Assembly (NCBI GenBank): GCA_918026815.1
Contig: CAKJVC010000008.1
Location: 1-64,000 of the forward strand
Direction: 5' to 3'
Origin: Chalara sp. BL73
Lineage: Eukaryota > Ascomycota > Leotiomycetes > Helotiales
DNA: 64,000 nucleotides
Part shown: piece after piece, positions 10,705 to 22,558 of the stretch
Layout: each line of letters begins with the position of its first letter
Position numbering within the stretch: the stretch's first letter is position 1
Translations under genes and position numbers: made by a program
The notes under the pieces: model-generated
Seen by the model: only the letters and a program-made list of their open reading frames with translations
The model's database searches: none
Told to the model about the DNA's origin: nothing

Positions 10705-10812
10705 CTTTTCTCCCTTTGTTCCTTGACATTTCTTGGTTCCTCGAAGTCAGTTTCAAAGCTAGAACTAGTCTTTGTTACTTCTTCATCCGGCGGGTAGAAA
10801 TAATTTTTTCTT

Positions 10813-10925
10813 TATAACTTTATCTGAGGGTTTCGTTTGGAAGATTTATTCTTTAACTAGCATTTTAAAATCTTTTTGTAACCTTATCCGGGGGGTTCTT
10901 TCGGAAAACTTATTCTTTAACCAGC
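10813..10925. repeat. Imperfect direct duplication, about 50 bp
   Basis: The segment with TTATCTGAGGGTTTCG and TTATTCTTTAACTAGC is repeated as TTATCCGGGGGGTTCT and TTATTCTTTAACCAGC, differing by scattered substitutions. Confidence 0.65.
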
Positions 10926-11135
10926 TTATGTATAGGTCTATGAATTTATGAAAGACTCAAGCTTGCTCTTCTTCAAAGAGACTATACGGTACGCCGTTTG
11001 CAGTCTTGAAAGCACTGCAGCTGAAAACCTTAATTAAGCTAATGCTTTTACCAAGGCTCCAAGGCCGTTTCGGTCGTGCCCTCCGCTCTCATCAATTATT
11101 GTGTGTTCCCCAAATTGTTGGTCGACAAAGTCATC

Positions 11136-14100
11136 ATGGAGACAGCGGCATTGTATGTGTTGTCTGGCTATTAAATTGATTTGGCCATACTAATATCTTC
11201 TCAGAGAAATGTTCTTTTTGAGTCAATGGAATGCAGCCATTCAGAAATCTAAAACGTCATTTAACCCAAACGACCTGGAGACGGTCGAAAGCTTTAGATC
11301 GTGGGACGATGTCCAGAAACACGTTCTTGGCGGTGGTTCACCAGCGGTTGCACTTATTCGGCCTGCTTTGAGCCACTTGAGCCTATTCACCGACTTCTTC
11401 GAAACGAAGCTAGGACCGAATCTCGATGCATCATTCCTTTGGGGGACTCTCGCGTGCCTTCTACAGGCTAGTCATTCTGGACATTAGCATCTAGGCTCTG
11501 ATATCAAGTGAACTGACACGCTGTACAGCTTGCCGTCGAGAATCCCGAACAACTAGACAAGATCCTTCGTATAGTAAAATCATTAGCCCACAAGGCCGAG
11601 GCTTTCAACGATTATTGTAATGAGGTCCAGGTTGTCGGCAATGCAGTAAAGGAAGCATGCTTCGATATGCAAATTCTGCTCCTCGAATTCTTCACAGCCT
11701 CGATCAACTATATTCATGAAGCGGGTGAAACTCCATGCCAGCGTATGTAAAACAACGTCTAATTTGACTTCTATTAATACGTCAAATTAAGGTACGAATA
11801 GCGGCTCTTCACATCGCCAGAAAAGCGGAAGCCCAGTCCAGCTCATTGAAAAGCGTTATGCAACAACCAACTATAAGTTTGGAGACACCTTGACACGAGT
11901 AAAAAAACTAGTCCGAATCAATCCACCTGCGCGGGTCCAATCTCCGCGGGACACGGATGTCAATATAGCAGCGCCAAAGTTACGTTGTCTTATGGTGCCT
12001 CAGACTAAAACAACTCGATTTTTTGACCGTGTTGATGTATTTAAGAAGCCAGACCAAATCCTAGGCCCAGCAGCCGGGAAAACATCATTCCGGTCTGTCG
12101 CTATGCATGGTCTGGGCGGAGTCGGCAAAAGCACCGTTGCTTCGAATTATATCGAAAATAAGTTTGAGGAAGGCAGCTATGATGTTATCGTATGGGCGCG
12201 GGGCGAGACATCATCATCTTTGCGACAGAGCTTTACGGACATTGCCATAAGACTTAAACTATCTGGAGCACAGCCCCAGACTCACAATGAGAACTTGATC
12301 CTCGTTCAAGACTGGTTCCAATCCACGGGCAAGTTCCGCTTTGGTAAAAGTTGAAATTAGGCCATCGACAAGCTAATATTTGAGCCTCAAACAGATTGCC
12401 GGTGGCTTATTGTGTACGACAATGTCAAGTCGGCGGATACGCTTATGCCATATTGGCCAGGGCCGAGCCAAGGCAAGGCAATTATCACGACTCGCAGTCG
12501 CAAGTTTGCTCTCGAATCTGCTTCTTTTGGCCTGGAAATTACTTCGTGGGATGCTCAGACTGGGTCACAGTTTCTCCTATTTCTCTTGAAAACGAGTATC
12601 GGACATGATTTAGAAGCAGAAAGCAATTCTGCGCTAGCTTTATCTGAACGATTAAGTGGACACGCATTGGCTATTTCACATATGGCAGGTCTTATTTGTG
12701 ATGGAGAATGTTCTATCCAGGAGTTTATAACGATATATTGGAAGAATCCACGTCACGCACACGCCACGAATCAGCTTGCAGCGCTCTGGAATTTCTCTTT
12801 CAAGTCCCTGGACAAAAATAGTCTTTCTCTTCTAGGGATAATGTCTTTCTTAATGCCGGATATCATTCCGCAGGAATTCTTCGAGTTCGCCACCGATCTA
12901 GAGTTTTTAGAGGATCTCGAATTCTGCAATGATAATTTCAGGTAAGCTATTTATTGTGCCAGATATAGGCCCGTTTTACTGAAATCAAGCAAATAGTTTC
13001 TCGGCTGCACTAGGGAGACTCATTACTCTCGCGTTAGTCAAAAGGAACAGGGACACGCGAGTACTTTCAATCCATAGAATGGTCCAAACGCAGTTCAAGT
13101 CTTTCCTGAGTTTAGAACAGCGACAAAAAAGCTTTAACGCTACGGTAACTCTAGTTCGCGATATCTTTCCGACTGAAGATACTGCCAAGGGCCAATTGTA
13201 CGAGGCATGGGAAACCTGCAACCAGTATCTGCAGCACGTCCTTAACCTGAAAAACTGCTTCACAGAAGAGATGAAAATGTCTAAAAATTTCAAAGCGCCA
13301 TGGAATTTTTGTGAAGTTCTTATCCAATGCCAAAGGTAAGTGCATTGCTGTGACGGAGCAAACCAGAGCTGTAGAATAGTCAATCAGGTGAGCGAAGTGA
13401 TATAATACTGTTGTAGAATACACGCTTGTAGAACAAAAGGAAAGGGAACGCTCAGGTCCCTTACAGCTAGAACGCGCGCCAAGCGCACCTAGCTCTATGA
13501 GGAATACGAAGCGAGCCTCGGCTGCTCGCATTCCCCGTGACAATTGCCATACGCAATAGGTTTTGACATTGTCGGGTGACCTGACCGCTCATTTTTCACT
13601 TCAGATACCTATATGAGGCCAATGCATTGACAGACCTCGAGAGCTTGTGTGAGGTCAACTTAATTGCCGTGAATACGCTGGAAGATGGACCCCAAAAGGA
13701 TGACTTGAAAGCTACTATCATGTCTCACCAAGCCAATCTTGCAGAAAGCCTTGGCAAAGCCGAAAAAGCAATCGACCTGAACATGATGGTGTACGAAATA
13801 CGACTCCAGGAAAAGCCTATGAAGCAGGTCCTACTCTGTTACGTCTCGAATAACCTTGGGTACTGCTACAATACCGCAAACGATCACAAGACTTCCCTGG
13901 GTTGGTTTCACAAGGCGCATGAGTGGTAGGCCGCCTCGGTCGAGAGTCAAGCAAAATCTCGCGACTGTCCTCCTTTTATCATGAAAAATACCGCGCAATG
14001 CATGGTCTATCTTAACGACTTACAGGGAGCTCAGGCAATGCTCCATATTTCCATACCACAACTGAAGAGCGCGAAGCCCCAGAATTGGGCAATGCTTGCG

Positions 14101-14684
14101 TAGTAAGTCTGACACATCCGCATTATTACTGATCTTGTTCAAAGACTGACTTGATGCCCTGTAGCGCATATTTCGTCCAGGGAACGTTAGAACGACGTCA
14201 ACGCAGGTTGGAATCGGCCGAAGCTAGCTTTATAGAGGCCCAGAACTCCTGGCTAAAGGGCGACCAGACCCGCCTTCATCCTTTCAATGGCGGATGCATG
14301 TATAGGATCGGCGCATGCTGTCTAGATCAGGGCAAAGTGGAAGCTGCAATGTAAGTCTGGCACGATCAATTACTTTTTCCGGATATCGTGTGGGGAATTT
14401 CTCCAACTATTATTTCGAACTATCTTGACTAGGTCTACAGTAAACACATCCGTGACTCGATGGAGGTCACTGCGTTTCATAGAAATATTATGCCGGCCGA
14501 GCACGCTCGCAACCTGTTCAAGCTCTCAGAAACGTTACTACAAGATAGTTACAACGATAGCGCTGGCGAAGCAGAAGCTCTGCGGGATGAGGCGGAGATC
14601 TATCTCAAAAACGCGAAAGCGGATGTGGTCGCTTGTAATACGGAGGACGCATACGACAACCTGATTCCAATTTTTTGGAGGTAG
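11136..14684 (+). CDS. NB-ARC/TPR NLR-type protein with one premature stop
   Basis: A fungal NLR-like STAND protein, presumably in non-self recognition. Nine exons fit all phases: 11136-11152, 11205-11466, 11529-11742, 11792-12328, 12395-12941, 12997-13335, 13605-14102, 14165-14350 and 14441-14684. Together they make 948 codons. The N-terminal part (LWGTLACLLQLAVENPEQL) resembles the fungal DUF7708-type domain. The NB-ARC domain has P-loop GLGGVGKST (about residue 271), Walker B WLIVYDNV and ITTRSR. The C-terminus is TPR-like helices. Codon 747 is TAG (13927-13929) directly after a Trp, in sequence that stays open and TPR-like downstream; a Trp codon is expected. The introns at 11467-11528 and 12329-12394 have GC-AG borders. 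The intron at 13336-13604 holds a solo LTR. The allele probably makes a truncated protein unless the stop is a base-call error. Confidence 0.85.
13349..13542. mobile_element. Solo LTR inside an NLR intron, target duplication ATTGC
   Basis: A 194-bp segment starts TGTGACGGAG and ends CCCCGTGACA. ATTGC flanks it at 13344-13348 and 13543-13547. It lies wholly inside the sixth intron of the NLR gene. Removing it with one duplication copy leaves a 70-nt intron, in line with the neighbouring introns. Orientation is not determined. Confidence 0.85.
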
Positions 14685-15867
14685 TTCGGATTATAAAATA
14701 CAAATAGCGCTTTGAGTTTATAGGGATCGACTAAGCTTCCGGAGAAACAGAAATGGTACAGCAGGCTTCGATAACACTGTTCTGGTTCTAGGTGTAAATA
14801 ATCCTTTCCACATAAAAGCTTCGAACCAAAGGCTCTGGGAAAAAGATATTGTATTACATTACAATAAAGCAAGCTTTTTAACTGTCGGTTGCCTATAGTG
14901 TCGGAATGCCTATTCTTTAACCTGAGGGCACAGCCGCATGTGTTCATGCGTAATGCTCGTTGAGGTTGTTGGATAAGTCTTGATTGATTCTAAGCTACGT
15001 GTCGTGAAGAGGTTGTGGGTCCCTTCCGGGACCTACAACTCTTCACGTGGCTAGTTACATGCGTTCCAACATTAACCTTTTTTACTTATATAGTACCAGC
15101 TACACACAGTGTAATGAAACTTTGTTCTTGACCCCAAATCAGCCCTATCTACACTATGACAATGGCCGAAAAGCAAAATATAGCTGCGCAGCACCTACTA
15201 ATAACTGCGGTATCGCCAAAACGATGCTCGCTCCACCAATCCACAGTACAGCCCAGAACGTGCGCCATTGCAGCGGATTTCGCTTTCTACATGTAATCTC
15301 ATATAAATCCAAATTCCCATGTATTTATATAACTCAGCAATTGTGATAGATTAAACAACGCGTGTATCACGATCCCAATACAGGCGCCAGTGATAGCTGT
15401 TTGCAAGGTATCAAATACGGAGATTCTAAACTAAAGAGAAAAGGTGTAACTACTGTTGAACTGCCCTTATGTAACCATGGCCAGTTCCAGGGTCCTAGCT
15501 AGGTGAACCGATGAGCGTTCGCGGCTGTGGCGCGACATTTGGCAGTGAATACCAGATGCGTCGTGCACGTGAATCTATAGGACCGTGACAAGTGGACCAT
15601 GCGAGTCGATCATATGTGGTGTCTTTAGAAAGTCTGGAAGATTCTTGGCTCTACGATCTAACATATCCTGACTTCGCTGATGTACAGGGTATGGAGAAGT
15701 GGACGAATCGTGTGCTAGAACTGTGTTAGGGCTGGTCCCTCAAACAAAAACAACTCCTCAAGAAATTCAGCTTGTGTCAACAGTAGCAAGGAGATGTTTC
15801 AATAACTTCGAAGCAATTAATATGTTAATACTCCTGGCATTTGAAAGCCCGCAAAATAAAAGGTAAG
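14685..15867. other. Intergenic, with an imperfect hairpin at 15004-15046
   Basis: No supported gene. The hairpin pairs GTGAAGAGGTTGTGGGTCCC with GGGACCTACAACTCTTCAC across a four-base loop (TTCC). It might be the start of another LTR, since TGTCGTGAAG precedes it, but no matching end or duplication was found. Confidence 0.45.
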
Positions 15868-16083
15868 TGTTGGTATCACTTTCTGTGATTCTTCGTATGA
15901 TACAATTGCTAAAGTCGGTTACCCACGAGGCACGTAGCACCGCCATCTCAGCTCAGTGCTATTATGCTCGTTGCAGGTGGTTGACTTGTTCTTGTTCATT
16001 CTAAGTGCTAATCTACGCACGAGAGCTACAATATATCCATGTGGTCCGTGCGTCGCGAGGTGTGCTGTTCACTCATACCAACA
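15868..16083 (+). mobile_element. LTR, TGTTGG...CCAACA family, copy 1
   Basis: It begins TGTTGGTATCAC and ends CTCATACCAACA and is homologous over its length to the minus-strand copy at 22336-22558. The flanking 5-mers (GTAAG and CTGAC) differ, so target duplication is absent. Ends of this type are typical of Ty1/copia LTRs. Confidence 0.65.
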
Positions 16084-17242
16084 CTGACTTTGGGTGATCG
16101 AGGAGAAAAGAGTCGTATTGAAGGAGAGAGGGTCGTGTTTAAGGAAGGAGAGTTGTACGAGAGTCGAGAAAGAGAAAGGAGTTCGATATTGTATGGAGAA
16201 GGGGGTTCGAGGAAAGAGGGAGGAGGATGGGGCGATGGTTGCAGTTCGAAATCGATTCCCATCAGAGACTTGGTATCCACCACCCTGCTCCTGTTCGATC
16301 TTTCAACCAAGTTTATCTTTACCACACGGGTATTACAGAAAGCACGAATAAACTGCCCTCTTTCTCTCACAAAATGGGTGGCGGGCTAGTTCAGAAGAGT
16401 GGCAGGTGGACGCTGGAGCTGAAAATGACGGTAGACCTGGGGATATTATGAAAGCCTATGAAATAGGGCCAGAGCATGTACAATATCTCAAGCTCTCAAA
16501 AGGAGTAAAGCTGATCGATGGCTAATAGGGGGCGAATGCATATATGTCTACCAGCAGACCCGTTCAACCCGGTCTCGAGGACAAATCTCCTCCCTCTATC
16601 GAATATGATGTTCGCATCTCAAATGCCAATACATTCACGACCACAGACGAATACAGTAGTATGGATAAATGGCAGTTGGAAATTTCGGCCCAGTTAAGAA
16701 TTCAGAAACCAACCTGTTCGGAGTTAGCACAGTGGAAGGAGATTCTCAAGGATGCACACCCATGGCAGGCAGATTTGTTAATCCAGTTGGTAAAACAACA
16801 CCCGACCTTTTCGGAGTTGGTAAAGTGGACGGACAAATTTACAATCGAACAGGTCGTAAGTATCTGGAACGCTATGATAATGTCGTATTGACTATCAGAA
16901 TAGGATAGAATTGTAATCCTCCCTTTTGCCGACACCACGGAGAAAGTACTTTTGGACTCCTCTATCTTCAAAGATTAGCGGATACTTCAGGGAAGAACGG
17001 CTTGTCTATGCAGATTTTGTATTCAAGGTTTTCAGAGTCGAATTCAAAGTAGTTGACATATCACCCAACTATCCTGGTATTGTCAAAGCAGGTACGACCA
17101 TTCATTGCGATGGCCCCCAATTCAGTACGGGCAAGTTCGAGCAAACGAGGGTTACATCACTCGCCTTGGCATTCGCCTTTTCATCACGGTCTTGATGCAG
17201 AAAAACGCACATTGAAAGATCCTTTATCGTGATGATAAACCG
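16084..17242. other. Unassigned region with a purine-rich tract
   Basis: Bases 16095-16250 are GA-rich on the plus strand. A 115-codon open frame at 16544-16891 contains two similar segments (PTCSELAQWKE and PTFSELVKWTD). I recognise no family, and two other frames are open across the same DNA, so I do not call a gene. Confidence 0.35.
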
Positions 17243-18819
17243 CTACGTCGCCACCGGTTTCGGAGCCTTAGCCAGCTCAAACACTGCTGACTTCCATACA
17301 CTACAATCTGCAACAAAACCAACTTCCTTTACCGCCTTATCCGATAGTTTCCTTGCCAAATCTTCAGCACCAAGTCGAGAGTGAGTAAAATAGTCCTTCT
17401 CCTTTCTCCGGATCTCGCTTGCAGGCAGATCTTCCGTGAGTTGCGATTTAGCTTGACCAGTGAAAGTATCGTCTACACGTAAGGCATCAAACAGCCGCCG
17501 CACATCAGTCCCACTGAGATCTGTATGAACCGATGTATACAATTGGATGAAGTGGTGGTAGTCTTCATAACCATCAAGATCAACCAGTTGCATGAACAAC
17601 CGGGCCTTTTGAGCAAGATCCCAAGGTGAAGGATCTTCTAGCATATCCTTCATTTGGGGAGAGTGACCAATGATGCTCTCTTTAAAGACGGATGACAAGT
17701 CCGCATCCACGTCGTCTCTCGGATGAGGAAAGCTTGGGGTTATCAAGAGTGTCGGAAGAGGAACTGTAAAACAGGATGTCCAGTCAATGATGCAAGTAAT
17801 GTTGAAATCATTGTCAATGAAGATATTTGACATGCTGAGGTCTGGAGGCTTCAGGTAGTATTTTTGCTGACAAGCTGAAATTGGCGGTATGATATTGCGC
17901 ATAAGGTATGCCATAGCGATATAGTCCAGTCGATTCTTGCTGCTATCAATCTTCCAATCGACAGTAGCGAAATCATTCCATAGCTGAACGACAGATCTAT
18001 AACAAGATACAGTCTCAAAGTCTTTCGCTCTAGGAACAGGAGCGAGAAAGAGGTGGTGACTCAGAGGTAGCTTTTCAGCGTGATAGCGTAGGGCTGAGAG
18101 TACAGAAGCGTAGTAATCTCTGTCGTTGCTAAAAGGACCTCTGGCAATTTCCCCACAAAGATCTCGCCCAGACCATGTCAAGGCACGAGAAAGACATTGC
18201 CCCACACAAACTTTTCCCTCTGATTCGTAGAGCGAACCGATCTCCTCAAAAGGCGATTGTAAGATTTTTGCGATTAGAAATCCAAGCTGCCTCATAATCT
18301 TTTCCTTGGCTGTGTTTGGAAGACAGGGGAGTGGATGGCGGGGTAGCTTGATGCCCTCTGCATAGGGATTCCACAGAAATTTGCTGCTGATGGAGAACCC
18401 AGGAGCCCTCGTGGTCAGCATGTAAGCTATTTCAATAGGATTCATTGCAGAACCGCTTAGTGAGTACGTTAGTTTCATGTCAGCATATTTTTATCCTCGA
18501 TGGCTTACCAGTGACTTTTTACCTCCACAACAGGGATGCGATTTAGCTTGGAAACCCGGATCGATGTGACCTCGCTTTCGATCATCATTGCGATAGTCCT
18601 CTCGGAAAACCCACTGTCCAGTCGAGGAGAGCGCAAGATCCAGTCCTCCCCATTGTCATCAAATGTCAGAACAATGGCCCAGTTGTGACTGCCAGCCATA
18701 GGTTCCTGTGAAACATCACAAGAACATCGCGCGCTCCGAAGCTCCTCTGCATGTTCGATAAGAGCATTCAGGTTGAATTTAGCATATCTGAATATCTCCG
18801 GCGTCGGCGTTGGTGACAT
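17243..18819 (-). CDS. Fungal aminoglycoside-phosphotransferase-like (protein-kinase-fold) protein
   Basis: Two exons, 18819-18509 and 18455-17243, joined across a 53-nt GTAAGC...CTAAG intron, give 507 residues. The N-terminal lobe has GSHNWAIVLTFDD and WILRSPR, the usual opening of the large fungal APH-like family. The C-terminal lobe has DLSMSNIFIDNDFNITCIIDW, corresponding to the catalytic loop and metal-binding aspartate. The expected catalytic-loop HGD reads PPD here, so the His-Gly pair is missing; activity is uncertain. This family is expanded in many ascomycetes and substrates are mostly unknown. I chose the ATG at 18819 because it directly precedes the conserved start; an upstream in-frame extension to about 19074 lacks an ATG. 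Confidence 0.8.
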
Positions 18820-19636
18820 TCTGCTTCGTTGTGCAAGTAAAAGTGAACGGGAGATGGACACAAGCACGACACAAAGATCTTGACTAATTCTGACACAACC
18901 CACTAACGTCGCGCTAAACCCTCGGGCCACGACCACAAGAAATCCGGCGCCTTGTCTTTCTTCAACTTCCTTCTTCAACTTCAACTTTTTGTTAAAATAT
19001 ATACCAATATGGTCAGACAACCCCCCACCGAAACTAACCCTAATGCTTGTTGCATGAGCGCTATTACTTGTCACAATTGAGAAGTAAATTGCGGCTTCAC
19101 AGCCTCAATGATAAGTATCTCCTTTCACCACCGTCGTCTGCCACCACCGTCTCTTTTCACTAACGCCTCCCGCTTTGCCACCGCCGTCTCCATTCTAGGC
19201 CAAAATGCCTCCTCCAGCCAATTCTTACACAAAAGCTTACTATATTGCTGGTGATGATATTTGGTTCCAAAAACGTCAGTGATGCTGTCTTGATATAACA
19301 TTACGTACCCAAACGTACTACGTTAGCCGGTGAAGATGAATGGACTAGAGGAACAGTCAGCAGCAAAACAACCAGTACTTTAATGCCTGTAGTACGTTTT
19401 TTTTTCCCATTGCACTCTCCAAAATAGTACACAATTTACTGAGAAATTAGTGCACAGAAGACGCCACCGGAAACGATTATAACTTCCGTTCGGAAAACAT
19501 TCGTGCCGCATCGTAAAGAAATACGAGTCTGTAGCCAAGATTGTGCTGGGGAGGATGAGAAGGGCTGAACAAGGCTGATCATCCATTTAAGGCTATATAT
19601 ATTGTGGTGGGGACGATTTTCTTTCCTTTGACACTT
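18820..19636. other. Intergenic
   Basis: No supported gene. The proximal part is the promoter side of the APH-like gene. Confidence 0.5.
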
Positions 19637-19900
19637 TGTCACGTGATACTCATGAGTGGTCAGTCATGTGACCTGATGAGCATGAGTTGTATATAACCTT
19701 CGCCTCCGGTATGAAGGCACATCATCATCAATACAACACACCTTTCCACCCTTCTATATTCTACACCTTTATAAGCTATTGACATTTATCTATTATATAG
19801 AGCTTAGGCTCGCCGGTGCTCTCCCTAGTATGCTACAGTCACCGTTACCGCGCCTATAAGTTTTGTGCTAGATCCTGTTGCCGTTCTTGCTCTTCAGCAT
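19637..19900 (+). other. Possible LTR 5' part (TGTCACGTGATAC start, TATATAA box)
   Basis: The segment opens TGTCACGTGATACTCATGAG and has a TATATAA box about 55 bases later, followed by pyrimidine-rich text, as in LTR promoters. No 3' end or target duplication was found, so this is tentative. Confidence 0.25.
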
Positions 19901-19923
19901 GTTCCCCGCCACAATATTGTCTC

Positions 19924-20119
19924 TGTAGGAAGTAGGGGTTTACGGATCCGCGTATGACCCACCAGGTGACGTGGTCCGCACAACCCCCATTTTGTAAAAT
20001 CTAGAGTAGAACCTAATACAACAACAACAATTATCATATCCATGAAGAGCAAGAGCGTGGCCAACAAAGTAGAGCTACGCCCTTTTGCCCCACGGAAGGT
20101 AAGACACCAATACCAACAG
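19924..20119 (+). mobile_element. Solo LTR with target duplication GTCTC
   Basis: It begins TGTAGGAAGTAGGGG and ends CAATACCAACA. GTCTC lies at 19919-19923 and 20120-20124. It is roughly 90% identical by eye to the reverse complement of 21918-22109. No internal element sequence is present. Confidence 0.85.
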
Positions 20120-20124
20120 TCTCG

Positions 20125-21912
20125 CTTCCTCTTGTAAATCGATCACATACCCAAATATGCCTAAAACAAATCAATGTTCAGTTCGACCCACACCCATGAT
20201 GTTTTTAAAGTCACAACGTCGTATGACTCTCTGCACAGTGGACTCGAATTTCTCACCCATCCAGAGGTAAGTACCAGCCTGGGACCCAATTTCTTTCCTT
20301 TCACTCTACAGAGTCAAACTCTCCATTGAGCAGGATCTCTCTATAAAGACATTGGCCGGACTGATGTCGCAGTAAATGAGATTTAGACTTTGTAGATGCT
20401 TGCAAGCTAGCCTTGACATATTTCAAGAGACATCCTAAATCAAAAAGATAAGACAACAAAGCGACTCTTTGCTGTGGAAGAAGCTGCTGGGATAGAGATC
20501 GGCTATCATGTTAGGCTAAACCATCATCATTTGTAATAATGGCTACCGATGCACAGCGCCGGCCGAGCTCCCTACCATCCACTCAAAGCTTCTTGTTAAC
20601 CTGCATTTTGGAATTGGGCAATAACTTTTAGATTACCCACTGAGGCTCGACTCCCTCAAGCAACAGACTCTCTGGTTCGTTCTCATTGCTGGTAGTGTCG
20701 TTGACACTGACAAGGTATCTCTCTCTCAAGCAAAGGCGCGATCGAAAGGAGAGTTACGTGAGTATAACTAACTGGTAGGCATTCTCAATGGAAGGAGACA
20801 AGCATCATTGTTGAACATGTATTAGCCATCCCAATTTTCTCCAGTCCTCCATCCTTGAAGCGCTAGGATACTGCCCCCAGACCTCTCGACAACTTCCAGA
20901 CCTCTCGACAACTTCCAGACCTCTCGACAACTTCGCTTCGCTACGGACAGAATCTGATGCCAACGCAGTTTCCTACGGTGCAGCTGGTCATCCTACAATG
21001 CTGGTACCTACTAATACATATTTCAAACGGACATGAAAGGCCAGAGATCTGCTGAGGACTGAGTCGGTGAGTCCCGCCACAGCAAGTAGGCCAGGTATTT
21101 TAGCGCCATCCAGCTACCAAGCCCTTGCGATATCAATCCAGGGATCGTTGGTGCTCAGAAATCTTCTCCAGATGAGGTGGTGCTGGCGCCTGAATGCTTC
21201 ACGGAGCCGGATATCAACTCGGTGAATTGACTATGGTTTTTTCCAAGAAGCATCCCAAGTCTCGCAGATCAACACTATCGCCACCTCCGAAGCCATTGCC
21301 AGCACTATCACAATCCCATCGTGATCACTCCACAGGTTTACCTCCTTCCTTATTCAATTCTCGCCCTGCCTCCAACGACTGAATGTCGAGCGCAGCAGGA
21401 ACCTTTAAGACTTTAGCAGCTCTACTGAGGAACACCTTGCAGGCTGTCAAGAGCAAGTACAGTACAACCTATGTGTCTCATCATCCGTCATTTTAATACA
21501 ATACGTCTTTGGCACACTAGTTGTGGGTTTTATAAAGAACCTGAAGTTCTCCCGTTTGCGCTCTGTCGGCATCATCCACCTCTCCACGCCGGCTGTGTAC
21601 GAGGAACTCTAAATTGTTGAGCCTTTATCGTCGGCGCTATGCAACACCGATCTACGCTGCGCATGATCTGAGGAATAAGAATTGTTCTTCTTCAATGTCA
21701 TGCAACATCGCTCCACACAAGGAATCCTCTGGGGATTAGAGTCCTTCCCATTTGAACTCAATTCCAGTCCACACTACCCTGGATATATTGCGAGGAACTT
21801 AAACCTACCGCATCTGCTATTCCTATGCCCTAATCTCACGCCCGATCGAGTGCGAAGAGTCCCCCACGACAAATTTTTCCTACCCAAATTATGTTCCCGT
21901 CTTTACATATCT
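20125..21912. other. Gene-free region with a 3 x 19-bp tandem repeat (20878-20934)
   Basis: The 19-mer CAGACCTCTCGACAACTTC occurs three times without change at 20878-20934. Elsewhere I see only short unconvincing frames. The region lies between two inverted solo LTRs of the same family. Confidence 0.5.
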
Positions 21913-21917
21913 GAACC

Positions 21918-22109
21918 TGTTGGTACAGGTCTTACCTTCCACGGGGCAAAAGGCGCAGCTCTACTTTGTAGGCCACGCTCTTGCTCTTGATGGATATGGT
22001 AATAATTGTTGTTGTATTAGGTTCTACTCTAGATTCTACAAAATGGGGGTTGTGCAGACCACGTGACCCGATGGGCCGTATGTGGATCCGTAAACCCCTA
22101 CTTCCTACA
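21918..22109 (-). mobile_element. Solo LTR, inverted copy, target duplication GAACC
   Basis: It reads on the minus strand from TGTAGGAAGTAGGGG (22109) to TACCAACA (21918). GAACC flanks it at 21913-21917 and 22110-22114. It is the same family as 19924-20119 but an independent insertion. Confidence 0.85.
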
Positions 22110-22335
22110 GAACCTTTGGGGTTCTTGCCTTTATACTGCCATTATTTCGACCTTCGACTATTAGTCAAGCAATTTGCACTAGACGGCATATGTTATAAGA
22201 ACGAGTGGAGTGTGCCACCGTATCTTTGATCCCGCCCTCCGTCTCCTGCAGTAACGACAATCCACAGGATCTCGACACACGAACGTTTTGTCCCTTGGAC
22301 TGTAGACAATATTCCACAAGAACAGTTTACGTAAC

Positions 22336-22558
22336 TGTTGGTATGAGTGAATAGCACACCCTGCGACGCACGAATCACATGGATGTATTATAGCTCTCGT
22401 ACGTAGATTAGCACTTAGAACAATTCAAGAACAAGTCAACCACCTGCAACGAGCATATATAGCATTGCGCTGAGATGGCGGTGCTACGTGCCTCGTGGGT
22501 AACCGACTTAAGCAATTGCAAGTCATACGAAGAAGTATCACAGAGAGTGATACAGACA
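22336..22558 (-). mobile_element. LTR, TGTTGG...CCAACA family, copy 2
   Basis: It is homologous in reverse orientation to 15868-16083. The outer ends are TGTCTGTATCAC (from 22558) and CTCATACCAACA (at 22336). The flanking 5-mers (GTAAC and CATAC) do not match. Confidence 0.65.

Noticed and set aside
14351..14440. Frameshift before the last NLR exon
   Set aside because: Taking CTACAG at 14440 rather than CTAG at 14432 as acceptor gives IKHIRDSMEV in frame, so no lesion is needed.
16544..16891. 115-codon frame with two similar internal segments
   Set aside because: Other frames are open over the same bases and no family was recognised; kept only as a note in the region entry.
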